9,819 bases of DNA from an uncultured Lachnospiraceae bacterium (GCA_910586275.1 CAJUIM010000128.1:1-9819), one strand, 5' to 3'; counted from the stretch's first letter, positions 1 to 6,948 are shown. Translations and numbers: made by a program. The notes: generated by a model not told the origin, from the letters alone.

Positions 1-53
1 AAGCGCAGCGATGCGCGGAGTTGACGGGCACTAATAGGTCGAGGGCTTATCCA
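1..53 (+). rRNA. 23S ribosomal RNA, 3' end (partial)
   Basis: The first ~53 bases match the conserved end of bacterial 23S rRNA: the helix with GCGCAGCGATGCGC, then CACTAATAGGTCGAGGGCTT, the segment that precedes the mature 3' end. The final GGCTTATCC would pair with the 5' end of the same rRNA outside this window. The exact 3' end is estimated to within a few bases. The gene runs on the + strand into the window, so a ribosomal RNA operon lies immediately upstream. Confidence 0.93.
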
Positions 54-114
54 GGAAGGCAGGGTGTCCATGGTTGTGGTGGTGTTCGGTTTTGAGGGCG
101 TGTCCTTATAATAT

Positions 115-146
115 GAAAAAAGCTATCATTTATGGTAGCTTTTTTG
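115..146 (+). terminator. Rho-independent terminator of the rRNA operon
   Basis: An 8-pair stem, AGCTATCA with TGGTAGCT (one G-U pair) and a four-base TTTA loop at 121-140, is preceded by A6 and followed by T6. It is a canonical intrinsic terminator about 60 bases after the 23S end. The spacer at 54-114 holds no tRNA and is too short for a 5S rRNA. The flanking A and T runs would also allow some function on the opposite strand. Confidence 0.88.
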
Positions 147-206
147 TTGCATTTATATTATAATTAAAGTATGGGTAGCGAATTGTTGAATAATATAAAA
201 AATTTG

Positions 207-235
207 TATTAATTTTTATAAATATGTGCTATAAT
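207..235 (+). promoter_or_regulatory. Probable cheV promoter (extended -10)
   Basis: TGCTATAAT at 227-235 is a perfect extended -10 box (TGn-TATAAT). The matching -35 region around 204-212 is AT-rich but poor, as is common for extended -10 promoters. AT-rich sequence at 180-225 may act as an UP-like element. I see no sigma-D (flagellar) promoter consensus, so the downstream gene is probably expressed by the housekeeping sigma factor. A short CTAC/GTAG hairpin lies in the leader at about 247-258. Confidence 0.6.
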
Positions 236-291
236 AGATTTAACTTGCTACGCTGGTAGGTAATAATAATAAATGTGTGAGGTGGACGAAA

Positions 292-1197
292 ATGGATACA
301 AATATTCTGCTTGAGAATGGTACGAATGAGTTAGAAGTATTGGAATTTTTATTGGAAGGACAGCATTACGGAATTAATGTAGCTAAGATTAGAGAAATTA
401 TTACTTATCAGAATGTTACTCCCGTACCAAATGCCCATCCTAGTATAGAAGGTATTTTCATGCCAAGGGATACAATGATTACGGCAATCAATTTAAGGAA
501 CTGCCTTCAGATGAGGGATTATGAAGAGAAAGAGAAGGCAACTTCTTTATTTATCATAACTAATTTCAATCAATTGGATATTGCATTTCATGTGGATGCC
601 GTATTAGGCATACATAGAGTTTCATGGAATCAGATTATTAAACCTGGTTCTACTGTTTCTACAAGTGAGGACGGAATTTCCACAGGTATTATAAAAATCG
701 ACGGAGAACTTATTATTATTTTGGATTTTGAGAAGATTGTGACAGATATCAACCCGGAGACTGGTCTGAAGGTTTCTGAGATTGAGGAACTGGGACATAG
801 GGCACCAAGGGATTTGGCTATTTTAATTGCAGAGGATTCCCCGTTATTGAATAAATTAATTGTAGATTCTTTAAAGCAGGCAGGATACACAAATTTAATT
901 CATACGGAGAACGGACAGCAGGCGTATGATGTAATAACACAGTGTAAGGAGGACGGTACTTTAAAGAGGCATGTGCAGTGTGTCATTACTGATATAGAGA
1001 TGCCAGTGATGGATGGGCATCGTCTGACGAAGCTGATTAAAGAGGATGATGATACGAAAGATATTCCGGTAGTTATTTTCTCGTCCTTGGTGAATGAAGA
1101 AATGAAGCGTAAAGGGGCGGCTTTAGGAGCCGATGCACAGTTGTCAAAACCTGAAATTGGTAACTTAGTTCATATTATTGACGGACTGTTCGAGTAA
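292..1197 (+). CDS. cheV: Chemotaxis protein CheV (CheW domain plus receiver domain)
   Basis: A 301-residue cytoplasmic adaptor that couples chemoreceptors to the kinase CheA and can be phosphorylated. Residues about 11-155 form a CheW-like domain, including the motif EGIFMPRDTMITAINL near residues 53-68. Residues about 175-300 are a response-regulator receiver domain with acidic residues E181/D182, phosphoacceptor D234 (TDIEMPVMDG), S264/S265 and K286. All receiver key residues are present, so it should be phosphorylatable. ATG at 292 is chosen over the upstream in-frame GTG at 277 because GAGGTGG (279-285) is a good ribosome binding site for the ATG and would lie inside the longer frame. 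The length is normal for CheV. It is a single-gene unit between two terminators, with no other chemotaxis or flagellar gene in the window. Base composition is visibly more AT-rich than the genes after 2400. Confidence 0.93.
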   Translation: MDTNILLENGTNELEVLEFLLEGQHYGINVAKIREIITYQNVTPVPNAHPSIEGIFMPRDTMITAINLRNCLQMRDYEEKEKATSLFIITNFNQLDIAFHVDAVLGIHRVSWNQIIKPGSTVSTSEDGISTGIIKIDGELIIILDFEKIVTDINPETGLKVSEIEELGHRAPRDLAILIAEDSPLLNKLIVDSLKQAGYTNLIHTENGQQAYDVITQCKEDGTLKRHVQCVITDIEMPVMDGHRLTKLIKEDDDTKDIPVVIFSSLVNEEMKRKGAALGADAQLSKPEIGNLVHIIDGLFE

Positions 1198-1212
1198 GAA
1201 GTATAAAAGATA

Positions 1213-1242
1213 AAAAAGCCGGGAATATTTCCCGGCTTTTTA
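1213..1242 (+). terminator. Rho-independent terminator after cheV
   Basis: GCCGGGA and TCCCGGC (1218-1236) form a strong stem with a short AT-rich loop, preceded by A6 and followed by T5. It starts 15 bases after the cheV stop codon and separates cheV from the following gene. The A/T-flanked symmetry could also permit termination from the other strand. Confidence 0.9.
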
Positions 1243-1302
1243 TATAAGAAATAGGTTATATGAAAATTTTATAAAATAAGGATTAGGCTGAAGACGGATG
1301 AT

Positions 1303-2364
1303 ATGAGAAATAATATAAACGATAATAAATCTGAAAATAAAATAAATATAGAGGAAAAAATCCTTGAAAATAAGAAGAACTATGAAAATAATAATATCCC
1401 TGAAAAGGTGAAGAATTCTGAAGATGTAAAGAATTCTGAAAAGGTGAAGAATTCTGAAAATGCTAAGAATTCCGAAAATGTAAGGAATTCTAAAAATAAT
1501 AAAAAATCTGAAAATACTAAGAATTCTGAAAATACTAAGAATTCTGCAAATGAAAAGAGTGGCATGGTAAAAGATAACTTAGGAAATATTGTCTTAGAGA
1601 AAATAAGGGATTCGGAATGTGTATTAGTAGGAATCGGGGAAGAATTTGGCGAAAGCATAGGAACGTGGGAAGAGAGCAGTGAGTATTCTGTTTTTAAGGA
1701 AAGAGTAAGCAGTGAAACAGAGCAGCAGTGGATGCAGCCGTTTGCGGAAGAGTTATATGTCAGGGGCTGTAAGGGAAATAGGGTAAGGAGAGCTTATAAA
1801 ATATTAGAAGAATTGTTGGACGGGAAAAATTATTTTATTGTTTCGGTCCGCACGGATGATTATATATATGATACAGCTTTAAAACAGGAGAATATAGTGA
1901 CTCCGTGTGGCGGATATCGTTATTTGCAATGTCCGCAGGGGTGTAATCATATCGTCTGCCGCAGAGAAGAGCAACTGTTGGAGAGGATTTCCGGATTTCT
2001 GAGCGGAAAGGGTTGTCTTGAGGATATAAAAGCTCCGGTGTGTCCGGTGTGCGGGAAAATAATGGTATATAATAATATAAAAGTTCAGAATTATGTGGAA
2101 GAAGGTTATTTGGAATTATGGAACCGCTATAAAAAATGGCTGCAGGGAACGGTAAATAGGAAACTATGCGTGCTGGAACTGGGAGTAGGGATGAAATACC
2201 CAAGTGTAATCCGGTGGCCCTTTGAGAAGATTGTCTTTTTCAATCAGAAGTCGTCTTTTTTCCGGGTACATAGTAAATTATACCAATTGACGGAGGAAAT
2301 TAGCGAGAGAGGATATAAGATAAAAGAAAAACCGATAGATTTTCTTATAAATAGGTTTGTGTAA
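1303..2364 (+). CDS. SIR2-like (sirtuin-fold) protein with an N-terminal Asn/Lys-rich hexapeptide repeat
   Basis: A 353-residue protein. Residues 1-90 are low-complexity and charged, with eight hexapeptides of pattern xKNSEN at 36-83. Residues about 100-345 resemble the divergent SIR2-family deacetylase-like proteins of Clostridia. I see a degenerate nucleotide-binding loop GIGEEFG (110-116), a YFIVSVRTDD strand (177-186) where sirtuins have TTNVD, a GGYRYLQC segment (203-210) where the catalytic histidine region is expected, two cysteine pairs suited to zinc (C210/C214 and C247/C250), and a late Rossmann-like segment ELGVGMKYPSVIRWPF (292-307). The glycine-rich loop and catalytic histidine region are not canonical, so deacetylase activity is doubtful; an NAD- or ADP-ribose-related role is only inference. 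No signal peptide or membrane segment is seen. The ribosome binding site before ATG 1303 is weak (ACGGA), and no clear promoter is visible in 1243-1302 apart from AT-rich sequence. It is AT-rich like cheV. Confidence 0.6.
   Translation: MRNNINDNKSENKINIEEKILENKKNYENNNIPEKVKNSEDVKNSEKVKNSENAKNSENVRNSKNNKKSENTKNSENTKNSANEKSGMVKDNLGNIVLEKIRDSECVLVGIGEEFGESIGTWEESSEYSVFKERVSSETEQQWMQPFAEELYVRGCKGNRVRRAYKILEELLDGKNYFIVSVRTDDYIYDTALKQENIVTPCGGYRYLQCPQGCNHIVCRREEQLLERISGFLSGKGCLEDIKAPVCPVCGKIMVYNNIKVQNYVEEGYLELWNRYKKWLQGTVNRKLCVLELGVGMKYPSVIRWPFEKIVFFNQKSSFFRVHSKLYQLTEEISERGYKIKEKPIDFLINRFV
1408..1551 (+). repeat. 18-base tandem repeat coding for (xKNSEN)8
   Basis: Eight in-frame 18-base units give V/A/T-K-N-S-E-N hexapeptides; most units contain AAGAATTCTGAAAAT. 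The units differ by point changes (for example KNSED, RNSKN, KNSAN), so the array is diverged but in perfect register. The strand predicted is hydrophilic and probably disordered or weakly helical. It lies entirely within the SIR2-like gene. Confidence 0.9.
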
Positions 2365-2392
2365 CGGGCATATATATGGTAAACTAAAAGGG

Positions 2393-2422
2393 TTGACAGT
2401 ATTTATCAAATATATATAGAAT
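2393..2422 (+). promoter_or_regulatory. Possible promoter of the acidic membrane protein gene
   Basis: A perfect -35 box TTGACA (2393-2398) is followed by TATAGA at 2415-2420 (16-base spacing) or TAGAAT at 2417-2422 (18-base spacing). The sequence between is AT-rich. A start site near 2427 would fall on or just after the ribosome binding site (GTGAGGG, 2423-2429), leaving a leader of only about nine bases. Either the leader is very short or the true promoter is upstream, for example TAAACT at 2380-2385 with a weak -35. Confidence 0.45.
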
Positions 2423-2435
2423 GTGAGGGTATTTC

Positions 2436-4817
2436 ATGAGTTCAGATGAAGAATATTTGGATGATTTACTTAAATCTATAGTAGAGGATGAAGGGGAGTC
2501 TGAAGATTCGGCATCAGGCGAGAGCCTGATGGGAGCGGAAAGTTCTTCTATGGATGATTTAGACTTTGCAATAGAAGATACGGAAAGTTTGACAGATTTT
2601 GCTTTGGACAGTGCGGCAATGGAAGCTTCCGGAGAGGGAGAAGAACTGGCTGCAGAGTCAGGGGATGAGGAACTGTTTTCTGATTTTGCGATAGAAGATC
2701 TTGCAATGGAAGATGAACCGCAGGCAGATTTTGCAATGAAAGAAGCCGGTGGAGAGGAAGAGGCTTTCTCCGATTTAGCCATGGAAGGTTCTGGCGGAGG
2801 GGAAGAGGCTTTCTCCGACTTGGCCATGGAAGGTTTCAGCGGAGAGGAAGAGGCTTCGACCGGCTTAGCCATGGAAAACTTCGGTGAAGAGGCAGGAACT
2901 TTGGCCGATTCAGCCATGGAAGGTTTTGACGAAGGGGGAGCGGCTTCCTTCGATTCAGCCATGGAAGGTTCCGGCGAAGGAGGAGCGGCTTCCTCCGATT
3001 CAGCTATGGAAGGTTTCGATGAAGGGGAAGCGGCCTCCTCCGATTCTGCTCTGGAAGGATTTGGCGATGAGGGAGAAATTCCGGCCGATTTTGCGATAGA
3101 AGATACGGGTGATGAGACGGCCGATTTTGCCATAGAGGATTTTGGCGTGGAGGAACCGCCTGCTGACTTTGGGATGGAGGACATGGGAGAATTGTTGGCA
3201 GACGGTGGTATGGAGGAAGAAGATACGGCCGATTTTGCCATAGAGGATTTTGAAGTTCTGGAACCGGAAGAAAATGGACTGGAAAGCGGAGAACAGGAAG
3301 AAGAACCTTTGATATCGGATGAAGACGTAGATGCCATGTTTGCCGCAGCCAGTGAAGCGGCTGCGGAAGAAGAGCCGATGATTGAAATCAATTCAGAAGA
3401 GGATATGCTGGCATTGCTGGACAGCATGTCAAATGAAATTGAGGCAGAACAGGCAGCTGCGGAGGCAGAGAAAAAGAATGCCGTGCCGGAAGAAAAAGAA
3501 GAAGAGGAAGAAAAAGGAAAGAAGAAAAAGAAAAAGCGTTTCGGTAAAAAGAAAGGGGAGCAGGAGAAGAGTGAGGATGAACCCTTAAGCGAAGAAGGGG
3601 AAGAACCTGAGAAGAAGCCGAATATTTTCACGAAACTGATTTCTTTCCTAACGGAAACGGACGAAGACGATGAAGAGGAAATGAAAGAAGGGCTGGAACC
3701 TTCGGATGAAAATAAGAGTATTCTGGAGGAACTGGATAAGGAAGATAAGAAAAAGAAAAAAAAGAAAGGCAAAAAGGGAAAAGGCGGAGCAGAAGGGGAA
3801 GAAGAAGGAGACGGAGAAGAGAAGGGGAATAAGAAAGAAAAAAAGAAAAAGGAAAAGAAAGAGAAGAAAGAGAAAAAAGAGAAAGCTGCTGCGGATACGT
3901 TAGATGCAGTGCCGGAGCGGCCTTCCAAAAAGGTATCTAAGAAGAGTGTGGCCGTCATAGTAGGGCTGTGTGTCACGCTTTTGGCAATGGTCATAGTATT
4001 TTGCAGCATAGTTCCTATGTTCTTCGAAAAAAAAGGAGCAAGGGAAGCGTATTATCAGGCAGACTATAAGAGATCTTATGATTTGCTTTACGGTAAAAAA
4101 CTGGATGAGAGCGATACGATTATTTATAATCAGTCTAAGACCATAGTGGGGATGAACCGTAAGCTGGAGGCATATCACAATTACTTGGCTATCGGGGAAG
4201 AAGTGCGTGCGTTGGATGCTTTGATGGCCGGCGTACAGAAATATCCGGATATTATGCTGGATGCCGAACAGTACCATGTGACGCAGGAAGTGGATGCAGT
4301 CTATGAAACAATATTGAACATCCTGAATGATAAATATGGACTGACGGAAGAAGAAGCAAAGAATATCATTGCCTATGATGATGTGACTTACACGAGAAGA
4401 TTGGAATCCATAGTGAACGGAACACCTTTTGAAGATCCTAACCAGGTAATCCAGACATCGCCGGATGTCCTTTCCGAAGAGCAGGATTTCTATGAGGCAA
4501 CGCCGGACGGTGCATTGGCAGGAAATGCGGATAGCAGTGACAGTACAGCAGCAGAGGAACCGGCTGCGCCCGCAACGGAAGAGGCGGCGGAAGAACTTCC
4601 GGCAGAATCACAGGAGCAGACACAGGCGGCCGAAACATTGGGAACCGGGGGAGTTTTGGGAGAAGATGCAGGTTCTGACAGTGTTTACATACCGGAGGAA
4701 CCGGCTGCGGCAGAGGCGGCAGGTCAGGGGACGGCAGAAACTCCTTCCACGGGCGGACAGGGAACGATGATTCAAGGGGTACGCCAGCCAATTGATGTAC
4801 AAATACACGGACAGTGA
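2436..4817 (+). CDS. Acidic repeat-containing single-pass membrane protein of unknown function
   Basis: A 793-residue protein with no function I can name. Residues 1-345 are strongly acidic and contain fifteen copies of a D-[FLS]-A-[IML]-E-[DG] core; ten of them, starting at residues 83-218, are spaced exactly 15 residues apart. Residues 350-485 alternate glutamate- and lysine-rich blocks. One membrane segment spans about 504-528 (VAVIVGLCVTLLAMVIVFCS), with the lysine-rich side before it, so the N-terminal half is probably cytoplasmic and residues 530-793 outside. Residues about 533-660 are helical and recall tetratricopeptide-like domains of Lachnospiraceae membrane proteins (AREAYYQADYKRSYDLLYGK). 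Residues 670-780 are an Ala/Glu/Pro-rich linker. There is no cleavable signal peptide or anchor motif. ATG 2436 follows GTGAGGG. hisH starts only 24 bases after its stop, suggesting co-transcription. An A8 run at 4027-4034, just after the membrane segment, is in frame. Confidence 0.85.
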   Translation: MSSDEEYLDDLLKSIVEDEGESEDSASGESLMGAESSSMDDLDFAIEDTESLTDFALDSAAMEASGEGEELAAESGDEELFSDFAIEDLAMEDEPQADFAMKEAGGEEEAFSDLAMEGSGGGEEAFSDLAMEGFSGEEEASTGLAMENFGEEAGTLADSAMEGFDEGGAASFDSAMEGSGEGGAASSDSAMEGFDEGEAASSDSALEGFGDEGEIPADFAIEDTGDETADFAIEDFGVEEPPADFGMEDMGELLADGGMEEEDTADFAIEDFEVLEPEENGLESGEQEEEPLISDEDVDAMFAAASEAAAEEEPMIEINSEEDMLALLDSMSNEIEAEQAAAEAEKKNAVPEEKEEEEEKGKKKKKKRFGKKKGEQEKSEDEPLSEEGEEPEKKPNIFTKLISFLTETDEDDEEEMKEGLEPSDENKSILEELDKEDKKKKKKKGKKGKGGAEGEEEGDGEEKGNKKEKKKKEKKEKKEKKEKAAADTLDAVPERPSKKVSKKSVAVIVGLCVTLLAMVIVFCSIVPMFFEKKGAREAYYQADYKRSYDLLYGKKLDESDTIIYNQSKTIVGMNRKLEAYHNYLAIGEEVRALDALMAGVQKYPDIMLDAEQYHVTQEVDAVYETILNILNDKYGLTEEEAKNIIAYDDVTYTRRLESIVNGTPFEDPNQVIQTSPDVLSEEQDFYEATPDGALAGNADSSDSTAAEEPAAPATEEAAEELPAESQEQTQAAETLGTGGVLGEDAGSDSVYIPEEPAAAEAAGQGTAETPSTGGQGTMIQGVRQPIDVQIHGQ
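2682..3131 (+). repeat. 45-base tandem repeat (10 in-register units)
   Basis: Ten successive units of 45 bases encode a 15-residue repeat whose core is S/A-D-L/S-A-M-E-G-F/S, beginning at residues 83, 98, 113, 128, 143, 158, 173, 188, 203 and 218. The central units are close at the DNA level (GATTCAGCCATGGAAGGTT recurs), while the outer ones are diverged. Further unphased cores lie at residues 43, 54, 230, 244 and 266. The pattern implies expansion by unequal recombination or slippage, so copy number may vary among strains. Confidence 0.93.
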
Positions 4818-4830
4818 TGTCTGTCAGACA
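4818..4830. other. Perfect 13-base palindrome before hisH
   Basis: TGTCTG-T-CAGACA starts at the base after the stop codon of the membrane protein gene and ends just before the hisH ribosome binding site (GGCGGTGG, 4831-4838). It is too tight to form a strong terminator and has no T run. It could be a small operator or hairpin, or chance. Confidence 0.35.
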
Positions 4831-4841
4831 GGCGGTGGCAA

Positions 4842-5462
4842 ATGACGGCAATTATTGATTATGATGCAGGCAATATAAGGAGTGTGGAGAAAGCGCTCCG
4901 GTTTCTGGGAGAAGAGACTTGTCTTACAAGGGACAGGGAGAAGATCCTTACGGCGGATCGTGTCATTCTGCCGGGAGTTGGCGCTTTCGGGGACGCAATG
5001 GAGAAGATAAAGAAGTTTGCCTTGGAGGAAGTGATTCATGAGGCAGTAGAGGAAGGCCTTCCCTTTCTCGGCATCTGTTTAGGCCTGCAGCTTTTATTTG
5101 AGCGGAGCGAGGAATGCTCTGCCGCTGCAGGACTGGGAATTCTAAAAGGTGAGATATTGAGGCTTCCTGAAAAAGAAGGGCTGAAGATACCGCAGATTGG
5201 GTGGAATTCGCTGAAATATCCCAATGCAGGCAGACTGTTTCAAGGCATACCGGAGGATTCGTATGTATATTTTGTCCATTCTTATTATCTGAGGGCAGAG
5301 GATGAAAGCATTGTGACTGCAACGGCAGACTATAGTACGGAAATCCATGCTTCAGTAGAAAAAGGAAATGTGTTTGCCTGCCAGTTTCACCCGGAAAAAA
5401 GTTCCAAGACAGGACTGGCCTTGCTGAACAATTTTGTAGGGATTACAAAGGGGGGAAAGTAG
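4842..5462 (+). CDS. hisH: Imidazole glycerol phosphate synthase subunit HisH (glutaminase)
   Basis: A 206-residue class I glutamine amidotransferase. It hydrolyses glutamine and passes ammonia to HisF, which makes imidazole glycerol phosphate and AICAR in histidine synthesis. The catalytic triad is visible: C79 in GICLGLQ, H183 and E185 in FHPEKSS; PGVGAFGDAM (44-53) is the oxyanion-strand motif. The length is normal. The gene starts 24 bases after the upstream membrane protein gene, with only a moderate ribosome binding site (GGCGGTGG). The stop TAG directly abuts the hisF ATG, consistent with translational coupling of the two subunits. No other histidine gene is seen nearby. Confidence 0.96.
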   Translation: MTAIIDYDAGNIRSVEKALRFLGEETCLTRDREKILTADRVILPGVGAFGDAMEKIKKFALEEVIHEAVEEGLPFLGICLGLQLLFERSEECSAAAGLGILKGEILRLPEKEGLKIPQIGWNSLKYPNAGRLFQGIPEDSYVYFVHSYYLRAEDESIVTATADYSTEIHASVEKGNVFACQFHPEKSSKTGLALLNNFVGITKGGK

Positions 5463-6224
5463 ATGCATACGAAGAGGATTATCCCATGCCTGGATGTACA
5501 TAATGCCAGAGTGGTGAAAGGTGTTAACTTCGTGAACTTGCAGGATGCCGGGGATCCGGTAGAAATCGCGGAGGCATATGACAAGGCAGGGGCAGACGAA
5601 CTGGTATTTTTGGACATAACCGCCTCTTCGGATGCCAGAGCCACGGTGGCGGAAATGGTGCGCCGGGTGGCGGAGAGAGTATTTATCCCTTTTACGGTCG
5701 GTGGGGGAATAAGGACGGTGGAGGATTTTCGGGATATTCTGAGGGAAGGGGCAGATAAAGTTTCCGTCAATTCTTCGGCAATTAACCGCCCGGAACTGAT
5801 CAGCGAGGCAGCAGACAAGTTCGGCAGCCAATGTGTGGTGGTGGCGATTGATGCGAAACGCAGGGAAGACGGCAGCGGCTGGAATATATATAAAAACGGC
5901 GGCAGGATTGATGTGGGAATTGATGCCGTAGAATGGGCCATGAAAGCAGATCGGCTGGGAGCCGGTGAAATTCTGCTCACCAGCATGGATTGTGACGGTA
6001 CCAAGGGGGGATATGATATCGAACTGACGCGTACAGTGGCGGAGAATGTGTCGATACCGGTCATTGCGTCCGGAGGTGCAGGAAAGAACAGGGACTTTTA
6101 CGATGCACTGACAATGGGAATGGCGGATGCGGCATTGGCAGCGTCTCTGTTCCATTATAAGGAACTGGAGATATGCGATGTGAAGGAGTATTTGGAAGCG
6201 CATGGCGTAGCGGTGAGACGATAA
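5463..6224 (+). CDS. hisF: Imidazole glycerol phosphate synthase subunit HisF (cyclase)
   Basis: A 253-residue (beta/alpha)8 barrel enzyme. It uses ammonia from HisH to convert PRFAR to imidazole glycerol phosphate and AICAR. Both catalytic aspartates are visible: D11 (PCLD) and D130 (VAID). The phosphate-binding loops FTVGGGIRT (77-85) and IASGGAGK are also present. The length is normal. The ATG immediately follows the hisH stop codon, with an AAGGGGGGAA binding site inside the end of hisH, so HisH and HisF are probably made in equal amounts. Confidence 0.97.
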   Translation: MHTKRIIPCLDVHNARVVKGVNFVNLQDAGDPVEIAEAYDKAGADELVFLDITASSDARATVAEMVRRVAERVFIPFTVGGGIRTVEDFRDILREGADKVSVNSSAINRPELISEAADKFGSQCVVVAIDAKRREDGSGWNIYKNGGRIDVGIDAVEWAMKADRLGAGEILLTSMDCDGTKGGYDIELTRTVAENVSIPVIASGGAGKNRDFYDALTMGMADAALAASLFHYKELEICDVKEYLEAHGVAVRR

Positions 6225-6243
6225 GAGAAGGAGAACCTATATT

Positions 6244-6921
6244 ATGGCTATGATACAGAACGATTGGCTGGATTCCCTGAAACCGGAGTTTTCCCAGCCG
6301 TATTATAAACAATTATTTCAATTTGTACAGGAAGAATATGGAAAAGCCGTGGTTTATCCGCCGGCGGATGATATTTTCAACGCTTTTCATTTTACCCCTT
6401 TAAGTAAAGTAAAAGTACTTTTGCTGGGACAGGATCCGTATCATAATGTGCATCAGGCACATGGCCTGAGTTTTTCCGTGCCTCAGGATCAGAAGGATAT
6501 ACCGCCGTCTCTGAAGAATATCTATCAGGAACTGCATGATGATTTGGGCTGCGACATACCGAATAACGGTTATCTGAAGAAGTGGGCAGACCAAGGGGTT
6601 CTGCTGCTCAATACAGTGCTTACGGTAAGGGCACATCAGGCGAATTCCCATCAAGGCAAAGGATGGGAGAAATTTACGGATGCCGTCATAGAGGCAGTGA
6701 ATGCACAGGACCGTCCTATCGTATATCTGCTGTGGGGCAAACCGGCACAGAGCAAAGCCGCGATGCTGACGAATCCGAAGCATTTAATACTGAAAGCACC
6801 CCATCCCAGTCCGCTTTCGGCATATCGGGGATTTTTCGGATGCAGACATTTCAGCAAAGCCAATGAATTTCTGGAGCAGAACGGCGTAAAAGGAATTGAT
6901 TGGCAAATCGAGAATTTTTAA
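6244..6921 (+). CDS. ung: Uracil-DNA glycosylase (family 1)
   Basis: A 225-residue cytoplasmic DNA repair enzyme that removes uracil from DNA by cleaving the N-glycosidic bond. All family 1 motifs are visible: the water-activating loop GQDPYH (62-67, D64), the LLNTVLTVRAHQANSHQGKGW segment with the uracil-recognition Asn123, and the minor-groove loop HPSPLS with H187. The length is normal. AAGGAGA (6228-6234) lies nine bases before ATG 6244, which supports that start rather than the second ATG at 6250. It follows hisF by 19 bases and is probably the last gene of the operon. There is no canonical terminator after it; the large palindrome at 6949 begins 27 bases past the stop. Confidence 0.97.
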   Translation: MAMIQNDWLDSLKPEFSQPYYKQLFQFVQEEYGKAVVYPPADDIFNAFHFTPLSKVKVLLLGQDPYHNVHQAHGLSFSVPQDQKDIPPSLKNIYQELHDDLGCDIPNNGYLKKWADQGVLLLNTVLTVRAHQANSHQGKGWEKFTDAVIEAVNAQDRPIVYLLWGKPAQSKAAMLTNPKHLILKAPHPSPLSAYRGFFGCRHFSKANEFLEQNGVKGIDWQIENF

Positions 6922-6948
6922 GGAAAACATTATGCAATCCAATCCACA

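Noticed and set aside
277..291. Upstream GTG start for cheV
   Set aside because: It would place the good GAGGTGG ribosome binding site inside the coding region; ATG 292 has correct spacing from it and yields the usual CheV N-terminus.
2384..4009. A 541-codon open frame on the minus strand opposite the acidic repeat protein
   Set aside because: It is a shadow: the translation is dominated by Ser/Phe/Pro runs produced by the complement of Glu/Lys/Ala repeat codons, with no domain and no ribosome binding site.
4027..4034. A8 run as a possible programmed frameshift or transcriptional slippage site
   Set aside because: The frame is continuous through it and gives a sensible protein on both sides; no alternative product or stimulatory structure is evident.
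5352..6203. Minus-strand open frames across hisF (283 and 225 codons)
   Set aside because: hisF and the end of hisH are unmistakable on the + strand with intact catalytic residues; the antisense frames show no family features.
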